From Promicromonospora sp. AC04 (GTDB taxonomy: Bacteria > Actinomycetota > Actinomycetes > Actinomycetales > Cellulomonadaceae), in assembly GCF_003058225.1 (NCBI RefSeq), contig NZ_QBUG01000004.1:434001-498000 (forward strand): a DNA stretch of 64,000 nt. The letters are read 5' to 3'. Below, piece after piece: positions 42,382-50,577 of this stretch. The notes under the pieces were generated by a model that searched no databases, had not been told where the DNA came from, and was given only the letters and a program-made list of their open reading frames with translations. Numbering within the stretch: the stretch's first letter is position 1; every line of letters begins with the position of its first letter. Made by a program: the position numbers and the translations under genes.

Positions 42382-43527
42382 GTGCGAGTAGCCATCGTTG
42401 CGGAGAGTTTCCTCCCGCAGGTCAACGGAGTCACCAACTCCGTCCTGCGGGTCCTTGAGCACCTGCAGGAGCGGGGAGACCAGGCGATGGTCCTCGCGCC
42501 CGACGCCGACGCCGCCATCGGCCACGTCCCGCCCTTCGTCAGCGGCGCCCCGGTGGTCGAGCTCGGCTCGATCGGCTTCCCGGGGTACCCGGACGTGCGG
42601 CTGGTCGTCGGCAAGAAGTGGCGTACCGAGCGCACGCTCGCGACGTTCGCGCCCGACGTCGTCCACCTTGCCTCGCCGTTCATCCTCGGCTGGCGCGGCA
42701 TCCTGGCCGCCGAGCGGCTGCGCCTGCCGAGCGTCGCCGTCTACCAGACCGAGGTGCCCGGCTACGCGGCGCGCTACGGCCTGGGCCACTTCGAACCGCT
42801 GCTCTGGAAGCGGGTCAAGGACATCCACGAGCGCGCGACGATGACGCTCGCGCCGTCGACCGCGACCATGCGGCAGCTCGAGAACCACGGCATCCCCAAC
42901 CTGCGCCTGTGGGGGCGGGGCGTCGACACGCAGGCGTTCCACCCGCAGTTCCGGGACGAGGCGTGGCGCCGCCGGATCGGCGCAGGCCGGGACATCCTCG
43001 TGGGCTACGTGGGCCGCCTGGCGGCCGAGAAGCAGGTCGAGGCGCTGCGTGTGCTGCAGGGCCTGCCGAACGTGCGCCTCGTGATCGTCGGCGACGGGCC
43101 CGAGCGGGACGAGCTGCGGCAGGTCCTGCCCGGCGCCCACTTCACGGGGCTGCTGCGCGGCGCCGAGCTGTCGCGGGCCATGGCGAGCCTCGACGTGTTC
43201 GTGCACCCGGGCGAGCTGGAGACCTTCGGCCAGACGCTGCAGGAGGCGCACGCCAGCGGCGTCCCCGTCGTCGCGCCCGCCGCGGGCGGCCCCCTGGACA
43301 TCGTCCGGCACTCCCACGACGGCTGGCTGTACCCTCCTGGTGACCACGAGGCGCTCCGCGCCCGCGTCGTCGACCTGGTGGGCGACGAGCGCAAGCGGCG
43401 GGCCTTCGGGACCGCGGCGCGCGAGCGCGCCGAGGGCCGCACGTGGCACGACATCTGCGCCGAGCTCATGGGGCACTACGACGACGCGATCCGGGTGCAC
43501 GCGAGAGCCGGCTCAGCGGAGGTATGA
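42382..43527 (+). CDS. GT4 glycosyltransferase, MgtA-like GDP-mannose-dependent mannosyltransferase
   Basis: A 381-residue GT-B enzyme. From the GTG at 42382 it begins VRVAIVAESFLPQVNGVTNSVLRVLEHLQERGDQAMVLAPD, almost the same opening as mycobacterial/corynebacterial MgtA. The donor-site motif is VHPGELETFGQTLQEAHASGVPVVAPAAGGPLDIV near 275-310, with the E-x7-E spacing of GT4. MgtA makes mannosyl-glucuronyl or mannosyl-diacylglycerol glycolipids. The gene downstream starts only two nt after its stop. Confidence 0.9.
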   Translation: MRVAIVAESFLPQVNGVTNSVLRVLEHLQERGDQAMVLAPDADAAIGHVPPFVSGAPVVELGSIGFPGYPDVRLVVGKKWRTERTLATFAPDVVHLASPFILGWRGILAAERLRLPSVAVYQTEVPGYAARYGLGHFEPLLWKRVKDIHERATMTLAPSTATMRQLENHGIPNLRLWGRGVDTQAFHPQFRDEAWRRRIGAGRDILVGYVGRLAAEKQVEALRVLQGLPNVRLVIVGDGPERDELRQVLPGAHFTGLLRGAELSRAMASLDVFVHPGELETFGQTLQEAHASGVPVVAPAAGGPLDIVRHSHDGWLYPPGDHEALRARVVDLVGDERKRRAFGTAARERAEGRTWHDICAELMGHYDDAIRVHARAGSAEV

Positions 43528-43528
43528 C

Positions 43529-44839
43529 TTGCGAATCGTCCACGTAGCGAACTTCTACAGCCCCCGCTCCGGGGGCATCCGAACCGCAATGCACGCCATG
43601 GCCGGGCAGTACCTGGCCCGGGGGCACGAACCAGTGCTCGTCGTGCCGGGCAAGCGGGACGGGGTAACGCTCGTGGACGGCGTCCGCGTCGTCAGCCTGG
43701 CGGCGCCGCGCGTGCCGTTCTCCGGCGGATACCGCGCCGTCGTGCAGACCGGCAAGATGCGCGGCCTGCTCGAGACGATCGCGCCCGACCGCCTCGAGGT
43801 GAGCGACCGCACCACCCTCGCCGGCCTGGGCGACTGGGCCCGCGAGGCCGGCGTCCCGTCGCTGATGATGCTGCACGAGCGGGTCGACGGCGTGCTGCGG
43901 TCCTGGCTCCCCGGCGGCGCCGAGGGCGGCCACGCGGCGGCCTTCGGCGCAGCGGCGACGCCGGCGCTGGCCGACCGGTACAACCTCGCCACGCTCACCC
44001 GGTTCGACCGGCTCGTGGCCACCACCCAGTTCGCGGCGGGCGAGGTGGAGCGCCTGGCCGCCCGCGTGCGGGGCGCCGCGCTCCCGCCGCTGTACCGGGT
44101 GCCGCTGGGCGTGGACCTGGAGCGGTTCCGGCCCGATCGGTACTCGGACGAGGCCCGCGCCCAGTACGCGCCGCCCGGGACCACGCTCATCGTGCTCGCG
44201 AGCCGCCAGTCCACGGAGAAGCGGCCCGACCTCGCGATCGACGCCGCGGCCCAGCTCATGCGGGACGGCCGCCCCGTGCGGCTCGTCGTCGCGGGCTCCG
44301 GGCCGCTCCTGCCGAAGATGCGGCGCCGGGCGGAGGCCGCCGGGCTGCCGCACCGGTTCCTCTCGTTCATCCCCGATCGCGACCGGCTCGCAACCCTGCT
44401 GACCTGCGCCGACGTCGTCGTCGCACCCGGACCGATCGAGACGTTCGGGCTCGCTGCGCTGGAGGCGCTGGCGTCCGGGACGCCGGTGGTCTGCAGCTCG
44501 TCGAGCGCGCTTCCCGAGGTGGTCGGTACTGCCGGCGCGTCCGCCCCGCCGGACGCGGCGGCGCTCGCCCTCGCGCTGCACGACGTGCTGGACCGCGACG
44601 TGGACCAGCGGCGCAAGGCGGCCCGCGCCCGCGCCGAGCTCTTCCCGTGGAGCGCCACCGGCGACGCGATGCTCGAGCTGCACTCTCGTAAGGCCTTCGA
44701 CCTGGCGCCGGATCCCGTGGTCCACGAGCCGGCCCGGCTCGAGCACGCCGAGCCGGCGGTCCCTGCTCCGGTGGTCCCCGACCCGGTCGCCCCCGATACG
44801 ACCGGCCCGATCCACGTGGGCACTGTGGGGCGACGGTGA
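43529..44839 (+). CDS. GT4-family glycosyltransferase
   Basis: A 436-residue GT-B enzyme beginning LRIVHVANFYSPRSGGIRTAMHAMAGQYLARGHEPVLVVPGKRDG at an unusual TTG start at 43529, supported by GGAGG six nt upstream and by the close fit to the family opening. The donor motif is VAPGPIETFGLAALEALASGTPVV near 305-330. It follows MgtA after one nt and is followed by an SGNH hydrolase, so this set may build and trim a mannosylated glycolipid. A Pro/Val-rich 40-residue tail ends it. Confidence 0.87.
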   Translation: MRIVHVANFYSPRSGGIRTAMHAMAGQYLARGHEPVLVVPGKRDGVTLVDGVRVVSLAAPRVPFSGGYRAVVQTGKMRGLLETIAPDRLEVSDRTTLAGLGDWAREAGVPSLMMLHERVDGVLRSWLPGGAEGGHAAAFGAAATPALADRYNLATLTRFDRLVATTQFAAGEVERLAARVRGAALPPLYRVPLGVDLERFRPDRYSDEARAQYAPPGTTLIVLASRQSTEKRPDLAIDAAAQLMRDGRPVRLVVAGSGPLLPKMRRRAEAAGLPHRFLSFIPDRDRLATLLTCADVVVAPGPIETFGLAALEALASGTPVVCSSSSALPEVVGTAGASAPPDAAALALALHDVLDRDVDQRRKAARARAELFPWSATGDAMLELHSRKAFDLAPDPVVHEPARLEHAEPAVPAPVVPDPVAPDTTGPIHVGTVGRR

Positions 44840-44840
44840 G

Positions 44841-45962
44841 ATGACCTCGCCGGCGGGACGCGAGCGCTGCTTCCGACTGGTCGCCCTCGGTGACTCGATC
44901 ACCGTGGGCGTCGGCGACACCGTCGGTCCCGACGCCGTGCACGGCCCCGGCTGGGCCGCGCATCTCGCGGCCGTGCTCGGCGTGGGGCAGTTCACCAACC
45001 TCGCCACCAACGGCGCCCGCTCCCGCGACGTCGCGGACACCCAGCTCGACGCCGCGCTCGCGCTGCGGCCCCGGCTCGCGACCGTGCTCGTGGGTGGCAA
45101 CGACGTGCTCCGCAGCGACTTCGACGCGCGGCTCATGCTCGCCGACCTGCACCGGTGCGTCAGCGAGCTGTGCGGCGCCGGTACCGACGTCGTGCTCGTG
45201 CGGCTGCCGGTGATCGGCCTCTTCGAGCTCAGCCCGCGGCTCGTGCGCCGCGTCATGCGACGCCGGGTCGCGTCGATCAACGCGGCGGTGGAGGAGGTGG
45301 CGGCGGCCGCTCGGGCGAGCGATCCGGATGCCGGTGGACCGGCTGCGAGTTCGGTCCCTTGCAGTGAGGCGACACCGAGATCGGTCGGTTGCCTCGAGAT
45401 CGGTCAACCGATGGACCGATCTCGAGGCAAGGAACCGATCTCGGATCAAGGACTGAGCAAGAGACCGATCTCGGCGCGCGGACGGGTCGTCGTCGTGGAC
45501 GCCGTGCACGCAATCGCACCCGCCGGGGCCAGGGCCTGGCACGTCGACCGGGTGCACCCGTCGCCGGCCGGGCACCGTCGGCTGGCGCTGGGCGTCGCGA
45601 TCGCGCTGGCGAACCTGGACCCGGTGTACGAGATCGCTCCGGGCGAGGCGCCCGCCGTCGGACAGACGGCACTTGCCGGGCAGGCGACCCCGGCCGGGCA
45701 TACGTCGTGCGGGGCGCGGGCGACAGCCCTCGCCGCCCGGCTCCCCGAGGCGCCCGACCCGCCGTCGGCGTGGCGACGACTGGTCTGGCTCCTCGGGGCC
45801 GGGCTGCCGTGGTGCGTGCGCAGGGGCCGGGACTTCCTGCCCGGCCTGCTCCGCGCCGTCGTGCACGACCTGCGCTCGGAGCGGGCGTTCACGCCCGGCG
45901 GCATGGTGACGAGCTTCGCCGACTCGGGCCTGGACCCCCGCCGTCGCATCGGCCGGAGCTGA
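44841..45962 (+). CDS. SGNH/GDSL hydrolase with an in-frame palindromic repeat insertion
   Basis: A 373-residue SGNH hydrolase. Block I is LVALGDSITVGVGD near 11-23, block III VLVGGNDVLRSD near 85, and block V is DRVHPSPAGHRR near 235, so all catalytic residues are present. Between the helix AAVEEVAAAARAS (about 150) and VVVVDAVHAIAP (about 215) lies a stretch of about 45 residues encoded by a symmetric palindromic element (45346-45473) that stays in frame and is not typical of the family. The C-terminal 110 residues are an unusual basic extension. It is the last gene of the glycosyltransferase operon and could deacylate or trim its product. Confidence 0.87.
   Translation: MTSPAGRERCFRLVALGDSITVGVGDTVGPDAVHGPGWAAHLAAVLGVGQFTNLATNGARSRDVADTQLDAALALRPRLATVLVGGNDVLRSDFDARLMLADLHRCVSELCGAGTDVVLVRLPVIGLFELSPRLVRRVMRRRVASINAAVEEVAAAARASDPDAGGPAASSVPCSEATPRSVGCLEIGQPMDRSRGKEPISDQGLSKRPISARGRVVVVDAVHAIAPAGARAWHVDRVHPSPAGHRRLALGVAIALANLDPVYEIAPGEAPAVGQTALAGQATPAGHTSCGARATALAARLPEAPDPPSAWRRLVWLLGAGLPWCVRRGRDFLPGLLRAVVHDLRSERAFTPGGMVTSFADSGLDPRRRIGRS
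45346..45473. repeat. 128-nt symmetric palindromic element inside the SGNH hydrolase gene
   Basis: Six copies of CGAGATCGGTC or its complement lie at 45346, 45376 and 45395 (one strand) and 45414, 45433 and 45463 (other strand). Two of the six differ by one base. The spacings 30-19-19-19-30 are mirror-symmetric about 45409.5. The inner 17-bp arms (45389-45405 and 45414-45430) are perfect with an 8-nt loop, and the 60-nt arms align with scattered mismatches. Units read CGAG-N9-TTGC. Confidence 0.88.
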
Positions 45963-45971
45963 CCCGGCGGC

Positions 45972-46301
45972 TCAGGCCGCGGGAACGACGTCCACGGCCT
46001 GCGGACGCATGGCGTCGATGATCCGGGTCCAGTTGTCGCCCCCGTGACCGTGCTCGCGGGCCCAGGTGTAGTACGCCTGGACCGCCGCGGGCAGGCCGTC
46101 GGCGAGGCTCAGGATCAGGAGCTCGCTCGCCGCGAGGGCGTCCGCGGGTGTGGCCGCGAGCTTGGCGCCGGCCGCGACGACGTCGGCGGCGCGGCTGGGC
46201 GTCCGGTTCCAGACCGTTACCTGGTGACCCTCGGCGAGCAAGGTCCGGACCATGGCCTGGCCCATCGGGCCGAGGCCGATCAGGGTGACGGGGGTGCTCA
46301 T
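45972..46301 (-). pseudogene. Internally deleted beta-hydroxyacid dehydrogenase/IRED paralogue
   Basis: A 109-residue frame starting MSTPVTLIGLGPMGQAMVRTLLAEGHQVTVWNRTPSRA, the complete dinucleotide-binding start of the family. After about 70 residues it jumps to AYYTWAREHGHGGDNWTRIIDAMRP, which resembles the C-terminal end of full-length members. Some 190 residues, including the catalytic lysine domain, are missing without a frameshift. Its ATG overlaps the upstream paralogue's stop by 4 nt, so it may still be translated. It is either a remnant of a tandem duplication or a NAD-binding minidomain. Confidence 0.7.
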
Positions 46302-47260
46302 CGGAGGGCCTCCGTCCGGTCGGCGCGGTCGGCGCTGGCGGCGCTAGCGGCGCGGCCGGCCTGGTCGGCAGTGTCGGCGCGGTCGGCGCGGTCGGCCCGC
46401 AGGCTCTCGTAGAGCCTGGCGAACCCCTCCGCACCGTGGCCCTCGGCGATCTGCTTGCTGATCAGCTCTTGTACGGCGGCGATGGGCACAGGATCGACGC
46501 CCTGTTCCTCGCTCGCGCGCACGATGTGGCTGAGGTCGGAGAAGTCGAGGCTCTGCTGGCCCGGGGCGGTGTAGTCGCCGCCGTCGATCACGCCGGCGTG
46601 GTGGGCGAAGCCGGCAGTCATGGCGCTGAGGAACGGTGTGGCGCGCGCCGCGTACTCGGTGGCGCTCACGCCGACCGAGCCGACCATCGCGGCCCCATGG
46701 AGGAAGCCGGCGAACATGGTGTACATCCCCGAGAGCATCGCCAGGTCGAACAGCGAGGCCAGGCCGCTGTCCGCGCCGTCGTGGGTGCTCGTGGCCCAGC
46801 GGTCGAGCACCGGCCGGACGGCGTCGAACACCTCTTCGGAGCCGCTGTACAGGATTGACGCCTCCGGGGTGCCGATCATCGGCGGGGTCGCCATGATCGC
46901 GCCGTCGAGGTAGCCGACGCCGTGCCCCGCCGCCCAGGTGGCGAGCTCGCGGGCCTCGTTCGGCGTCGTGGTGGTGAGGTTCACCAGCACGCTCCCCCGC
47001 ATCCGGTCGACGACGGGATCGAGGGTCTCGTGCACGGAGGCGTGGTCGAGGAGGCAGGCGATCACCAGAGGGTGATCCGTCACGGCCTCGCCGATCGCCG
47101 ACGCCGCCGTGGCGCCCCGCGCGCTCAGGCCGGCCGCGCGGTCAGGGGTGCGGTTCCAGACGGTCGTGACGTGGCCGGCGTCGAGCAGCGCCGTGGCAAG
47201 GGCGCTGCCCATAGCGCCCAGTCCGAGCACCGTGACGCCGGTGTCGTCGGGGTTGGTCAT
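46298..47260 (-). CDS. NAD(P)-dependent beta-hydroxyacid dehydrogenase/imine reductase-like protein
   Basis: A 320-residue oxidoreductase with Rossmann motif VTVLGLGAMGSALATALLDAGHVTTVWNRTPDRA at about 9-42, followed by VNLTTTTPNEARELATWAAGHGVGYLDGAIMATPPMIG, a stretch typical of imine-reductase-like members, in which the catalytic lysine of hydroxyacid dehydrogenases is replaced. The tail is an imperfect Ala-Asp-Arg repeat (ADRADRADTADQAGRAASAASADRADR) encoded by GTCGGCGCG-type tandem units. It is divergent from an HxlR regulator, whose operator lies between them. Confidence 0.87.
   Translation of the reverse strand: MTNPDDTGVTVLGLGAMGSALATALLDAGHVTTVWNRTPDRAAGLSARGATAASAIGEAVTDHPLVIACLLDHASVHETLDPVVDRMRGSVLVNLTTTTPNEARELATWAAGHGVGYLDGAIMATPPMIGTPEASILYSGSEEVFDAVRPVLDRWATSTHDGADSGLASLFDLAMLSGMYTMFAGFLHGAAMVGSVGVSATEYAARATPFLSAMTAGFAHHAGVIDGGDYTAPGQQSLDFSDLSHIVRASEEQGVDPVPIAAVQELISKQIAEGHGAEGFARLYESLRADRADRADTADQAGRAASAASADRADRTEALR
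46317..46400 (-). repeat. Tandem GTCGGCGCG-type repeat at the 3' end of the IRED-like gene
   Basis: About nine imperfect 9-nt units (GTCGGCGCG/CTGGCGGCG variants) encode the Ala-Asp-Arg tail of the dehydrogenase. Unit length is a multiple of three, so expansion would not break the frame. Confidence 0.6.
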
Positions 47261-47321
47261 GGAGGATCTCCTCGTGTCGATGCGAACCTCGTCATCGTCA
47301 GCGGGCGACGTACCATCACGG

Positions 47322-47362
47322 AAGTACCCACTAATTACTGGGGTACTTACCTCTTGGTAAGT
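47322..47362. promoter_or_regulatory. Two palindromic sites between the IRED-like and HxlR genes
   Basis: AAGTACCC (47322-47329) and GGGTACTT (47341-47348) flank an A/T-rich 11-nt centre; overlapping it, ACTTACC (47345-47351) and GGTAAGT (47356-47362) form a second perfect inverted repeat. They lie in the divergent promoter region 24 nt before the HxlR start and are probable HxlR operators. Confidence 0.65.
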
Positions 47363-47385
47363 CACCCAGCCAGGAGGAGCGCACG

Positions 47386-47766
47386 ATGGCGAAGGCACCC
47401 CGCAACGGCCCCTACATCTGCGGCATCGACGCCGCGCTCGACGTCGTCAGCGGCAAGTGGAAGGGCCTGATCCTCTGGGAGCTCGACGAGCACGGCATGC
47501 GGCGGTTCGCGGAGCTGCGGCGCGGGCTGCCGGGCGTCAGCGAGAAGATGCTGACCCAGCACCTCCGCGAGCTGGAGGCGGACGGGCTCGTGCACCGGCA
47601 GGTGCACGCCGAGGTGCCGCCGCGCGTGGAGTACTCGCTGACGGCGCACGGCCGGACCCTCAACGCGGCCCTCGCGCCCCTCGGGGCGTGGGGTGTGGCA
47701 CGGATCCGGCGCGAGCGGTCCGAGCTGGTCGAGCACCGCGATGCGGCTGCGCTCCCGCGGCCCTGA
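47386..47766 (+). CDS. HxlR-family transcriptional regulator
   Basis: A 126-residue winged-helix regulator. PYICGIDAALDVVSGKWKGLILWELDEHGMRRFAELRRGLPGVSEKMLTQHLRELEADGLVHRQVHAEVPPRVEYSLTAHGRTL is a complete HxlR domain. The cysteine in YICGIDAAL is at the position used for redox or quinone sensing in YodB/HypR relatives. A GGAGGAG ribosome-binding site precedes the ATG. It probably controls the divergent IRED-like genes and itself through palindromes at 47322-47362. Confidence 0.92.
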   Translation: MAKAPRNGPYICGIDAALDVVSGKWKGLILWELDEHGMRRFAELRRGLPGVSEKMLTQHLRELEADGLVHRQVHAEVPPRVEYSLTAHGRTLNAALAPLGAWGVARIRRERSELVEHRDAAALPRP

Positions 47767-47767
47767 T

Positions 47768-47804
47768 CCTCGGGGCGACCTTGAGGAGCAGAGCCGCCCC
47801 GAGG
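47768..47804. terminator. Bidirectional terminator between HxlR and CMD genes
   Basis: CCTCGGGGCG (47768-47777) pairs with CGCCCCGAGG (47795-47804), filling the gap between two convergent stops at 47766 and 47806. Confidence 0.7.
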
Positions 47805-47805
47805 T

Positions 47806-48213
47806 TCAGGCCAGCGGCATCAGCCCGCGCTCGGTGAAGACCTTCCGCGCGACGCCGACGGCGTTCAAGGCGCGCGGGAACCCGCAGTAGACGGAGCTGT
47901 GCAGAAAGACCTCGATGATCTGCTGCGGGGTCAGACCGACGTTGAGCGACGCACCGACGTGCACCTCGAGCTGCGCCTCGCTACCGCCGAGCGCGGTCAG
48001 TATCCCGAGGGTCACGAGCTGACGCTGCTGGGGCTCCAGCTCGGGCCGGGCGTAGATGTCGCCGTAGCCCCACGCGACGATCTGGTGCCCGAGCTCGGGA
48101 GCGATGTCGGCCAGGGAGTCGATGACATTGTGGCCGGGGTCGTCGTGAACGGAGTCGAGGATCACCTTGCCGGATGCGAATCGCTCTGCGCGCAACGCCT
48201 CGTTCTCGGACAT
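47806..48213 (-). CDS. Carboxymuconolactone decarboxylase (CMD) family protein
   Basis: A 135-residue all-helical CMD protein. RQLVTLGILTALGGSEAQLEVHVGASLNVGLTPQQIIEVFLHSSVYCGFPRALNAVGVARKVF is the gamma-carboxymuconolactone decarboxylase pattern. The CxxC of AhpD peroxidases is absent, so a decarboxylase or a non-redox role is more likely. The start MSENEALRAERF is at 48213. A TTGACC element at 48352-48357 on the minus strand may be its -35 box. Confidence 0.85.
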   Translation of the reverse strand: MSENEALRAERFASGKVILDSVHDDPGHNVIDSLADIAPELGHQIVAWGYGDIYARPELEPQQRQLVTLGILTALGGSEAQLEVHVGASLNVGLTPQQIIEVFLHSSVYCGFPRALNAVGVARKVFTERGLMPLA

Positions 48214-48493
48214 CGTTTTTCTCCTTCTGAGCTGCCGGCATGGGTGACGTGGGGCTCGATTGACTGCCACAAGGGCGTGCGCCGGTGGGCGCGCACCCAG
48301 TTCAACCGATGACCGGCCGGTGGCGCAAGACAATCCATAGACATACATGCAGGTCAAATTGGATTTTGGTGCCCGCAGGCCCGGATTCTGTGGCGGCGAC
48401 GCCACGACACACCCGCTGACACCTCGAACGAGGGCAAAGTATGGCAGGTTGGTACATCTCGACAGCGGGCACGCGGCGCTGAAGAATCACCCC
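48214..48493. promoter_or_regulatory. Divergent promoter region between CMD and esterase genes
   Basis: 280 nt with a short A/T-richer segment at 48320-48370, unusual in this genome and the probable promoter location. TTGACC (minus strand, 48352-48357) is a candidate -35 for the CMD gene. No palindrome of note. Confidence 0.4.
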
Positions 48494-49366
48494 ATGGATG
48501 AGGGGTTTCGGTCGACGGCAGAGCGGGCGCTGGAGCCGTACATCCCGCTGCCGCTGGACCAGGACGACGTCCGGTATGAGCACGGCCCCGACTCGTCCCG
48601 CCGGCCCGGCGTCCCAACCGGCACCACCGTCGAGCTGCCCTGGGACAACAGCACGGCATATCCCGGCACGTCGCGGAAGGTCTGGATCCACGTTCCCGCC
48701 GCGTACGACCCCGCGCAGCCCGCAGGGCTCGTCGTCTTCCAGGACGGGTGGTGGTATCTCGACCCTGACGGCGACGTCCGCGGCGCGATCGTCCTGGACA
48801 ACCTCGTCCACCACGGCGACATCCCGGTCACGATCGGCGTCTTCGTCGACCCTGGCGTATTCGAGGACGTCGAGGACCCCGATCAGCGCAAGAACCGCAA
48901 CGCCGAGTACGACGCGTTCGACGCCCGGTACGGCGAATTCCTCGTCGAGGAGATCCTCCCCGAGGTCAGACGGCGCTTCGCGGTCAGCGACGACCCGGAA
49001 CGCTGGGCCGTCGTCGGAGGAAGCAGCGGAGGCAACTGCGCCTTCACCGTGGCCTGGCACCACCCAGACCGCTTCCGCCGGGCGGTGTGCTTCCTGTCGA
49101 GCTTCGCGCAGATGCCGGGCGGTAACCCGTACCCCGCCCTCATCCCCGAGGCGCCGCGCAAACCCCTGCGGATCCTGATGCAGGCAGGCCATCGCGACCT
49201 GCGCTGGAACGAGCCCGATCGCAACTGGCTCGCGGAGAACCTGCGAGTCGCCGCCGCGTTGGCCGAAGCCGGCTACGACTTCCGCCTCGTCCTCGGCGAC
49301 GGAGGACACAACCCCAACCACGCCGGCGTCCTGCTGCCGGATGCCCTGCGCTGGCTCTGGCGGTAG
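48494..49366 (+). CDS. Putative esterase (alpha/beta hydrolase, Fes/esterase D-like)
   Basis: A 290-residue alpha/beta hydrolase of the putative-esterase family related to enterochelin esterase. The nucleophile elbow is VVGGSSGGNCAF near 174-185 and the catalytic histidine is in GDGGHNPNHAG near the end. The N-terminal half carries VWIHVPAAYDPAQPAGLVVFQDGWWYLD, typical of Fes-like enzymes. There is no signal peptide, so it is cytoplasmic. Siderophore or xylan-ester cleavage are both possible; no siderophore genes are nearby. Confidence 0.88.
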   Translation: MDEGFRSTAERALEPYIPLPLDQDDVRYEHGPDSSRRPGVPTGTTVELPWDNSTAYPGTSRKVWIHVPAAYDPAQPAGLVVFQDGWWYLDPDGDVRGAIVLDNLVHHGDIPVTIGVFVDPGVFEDVEDPDQRKNRNAEYDAFDARYGEFLVEEILPEVRRRFAVSDDPERWAVVGGSSGGNCAFTVAWHHPDRFRRAVCFLSSFAQMPGGNPYPALIPEAPRKPLRILMQAGHRDLRWNEPDRNWLAENLRVAAALAEAGYDFRLVLGDGGHNPNHAGVLLPDALRWLWR

Positions 49367-49417
49367 CCCGTCCAGCTGAGGCGTCGTGACCGGTCTCGCG
49401 AACGCCAACCCGCGTTT

Positions 49418-50341
49418 CTACGCGGCCAACGGGGCGACGCTCAACGTCCCCGCGTCCGCGTCGAGCTCGCACTCGACCCCGAGCGGGATCGATACCGGGT
49501 TCTCCATGTGCCCGAGCGGCAGCCCGGCCAGGATCGGCACGCCTAGCGGGCCCAGCCTGTCGCGGAGGACGTCCAGCACGGTCCACCCACGATCCTCGTA
49601 GCCCTCGAACCCTTCGAGCGTGCCCATCGCCACACCCGTGATCCCCGCGAGCGCACCGGACAGGATGAGCTGGGTCAGCGCGCGGTCGACCATGCCCAGG
49701 CCGACCGTCCGGTTGATCTCCAGCAGGAGGACGTGGCCGTCGAGGTCGTTGTCGACGACGCCGACGCTGCGGGCCAGCATCTCGAGGTTTCCGCCGAACA
49801 GGGTCCCGGTGGCGGTTCCGCCGGTGGTGAGCTCGGCGCCGTACTGACCGATGTCGCTCCGCACCGGCTCGCCGTGCCCGCCGACCAGGAGATGTCGGAC
49901 GGTGCCGGCGCGCGTTCCGGCGGCCGCGCCGTGGACCGACGGGACGCCGACCAGGTGCCACACCTGGTGCAGGGCCGTGATGTCGCTGAACCCGATGATC
50001 GGCTTCGGGTCGGCCCGGAGGGCGTCGGTGTCGACGTCGGCGAGCAGCCGCAGGCTTCCGCACCCGCCTTGCAACGTCAGGATCGCTCTGACCTCCGGGT
50101 CGCGGATCGCGGCGTTGAGATCTGCGGCGCGCTCACGATCGCCGCCTGCCATGTACCCGAGCCGATCCGTGGCGTGCCGCCCGACGCGGGCTGTGAACCC
50201 CCACGACTCGACGGTCGCGATGCTTTCCGCGCGCCAGGAGTCCTCACTCCAGCTGGCCGGGGACACGAGCGCGATCACGTCGTCGGGCTCGAGCCTTCGT
50301 GGCCGAGCCGTATTGGACCGAGACCGAGCGAGTCGCGACAT
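49418..50341 (-). CDS. LD-carboxypeptidase (S66 family)
   Basis: A 307-residue muramoyl-tetrapeptide carboxypeptidase homologue. The catalytic serine lies in IIGFSDITALHQVW near 118, the glutamate in VLLLEINRTVG near 205 and the histidine in LPLGHMENPVSIPLG near 280, in the S66 order Ser-Glu-His. LTLQGGCGSLRLL near 90 is also family-typical. Such enzymes trim the terminal D-Ala from cytoplasmic peptidoglycan tetrapeptides during recycling, or cleave microcin-type compounds. It sits at the edge of the accessory stretch. Confidence 0.9.
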   Translation of the reverse strand: MSRLARSRSNTARPRRLEPDDVIALVSPASWSEDSWRAESIATVESWGFTARVGRHATDRLGYMAGGDRERAADLNAAIRDPEVRAILTLQGGCGSLRLLADVDTDALRADPKPIIGFSDITALHQVWHLVGVPSVHGAAAGTRAGTVRHLLVGGHGEPVRSDIGQYGAELTTGGTATGTLFGGNLEMLARSVGVVDNDLDGHVLLLEINRTVGLGMVDRALTQLILSGALAGITGVAMGTLEGFEGYEDRGWTVLDVLRDRLGPLGVPILAGLPLGHMENPVSIPLGVECELDADAGTLSVAPLAA

Positions 50342-50577
50342 GTGCGTGGACGCTACCCGGTCACCGGCAGCGCGGAGTCCGCCTCCACCAGGTCGTTCGC
50401 GGAAACTTCCATGCCAAATCACATACGCGGTCGCCCGGCGGAAGCGGACAGCGCAAGAATGCAAGAACCCCGGCCGGGCGCAAGTGGCCGACGCCGCAGG
50501 CAAGGTCGCGCTCTTGGTGTCCACGCCAAGCAGAACGAGACTGCGGGCCGCGGGCAGGGAAGGAAGAAGGCTCAACG

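Noticed and set aside
45346-45473. Frameshift or pseudogene in the SGNH hydrolase
   Set aside because: The frame stays open across the element and the downstream catalytic block with DRVHPSPAGH is intact, so the gene is likely functional.
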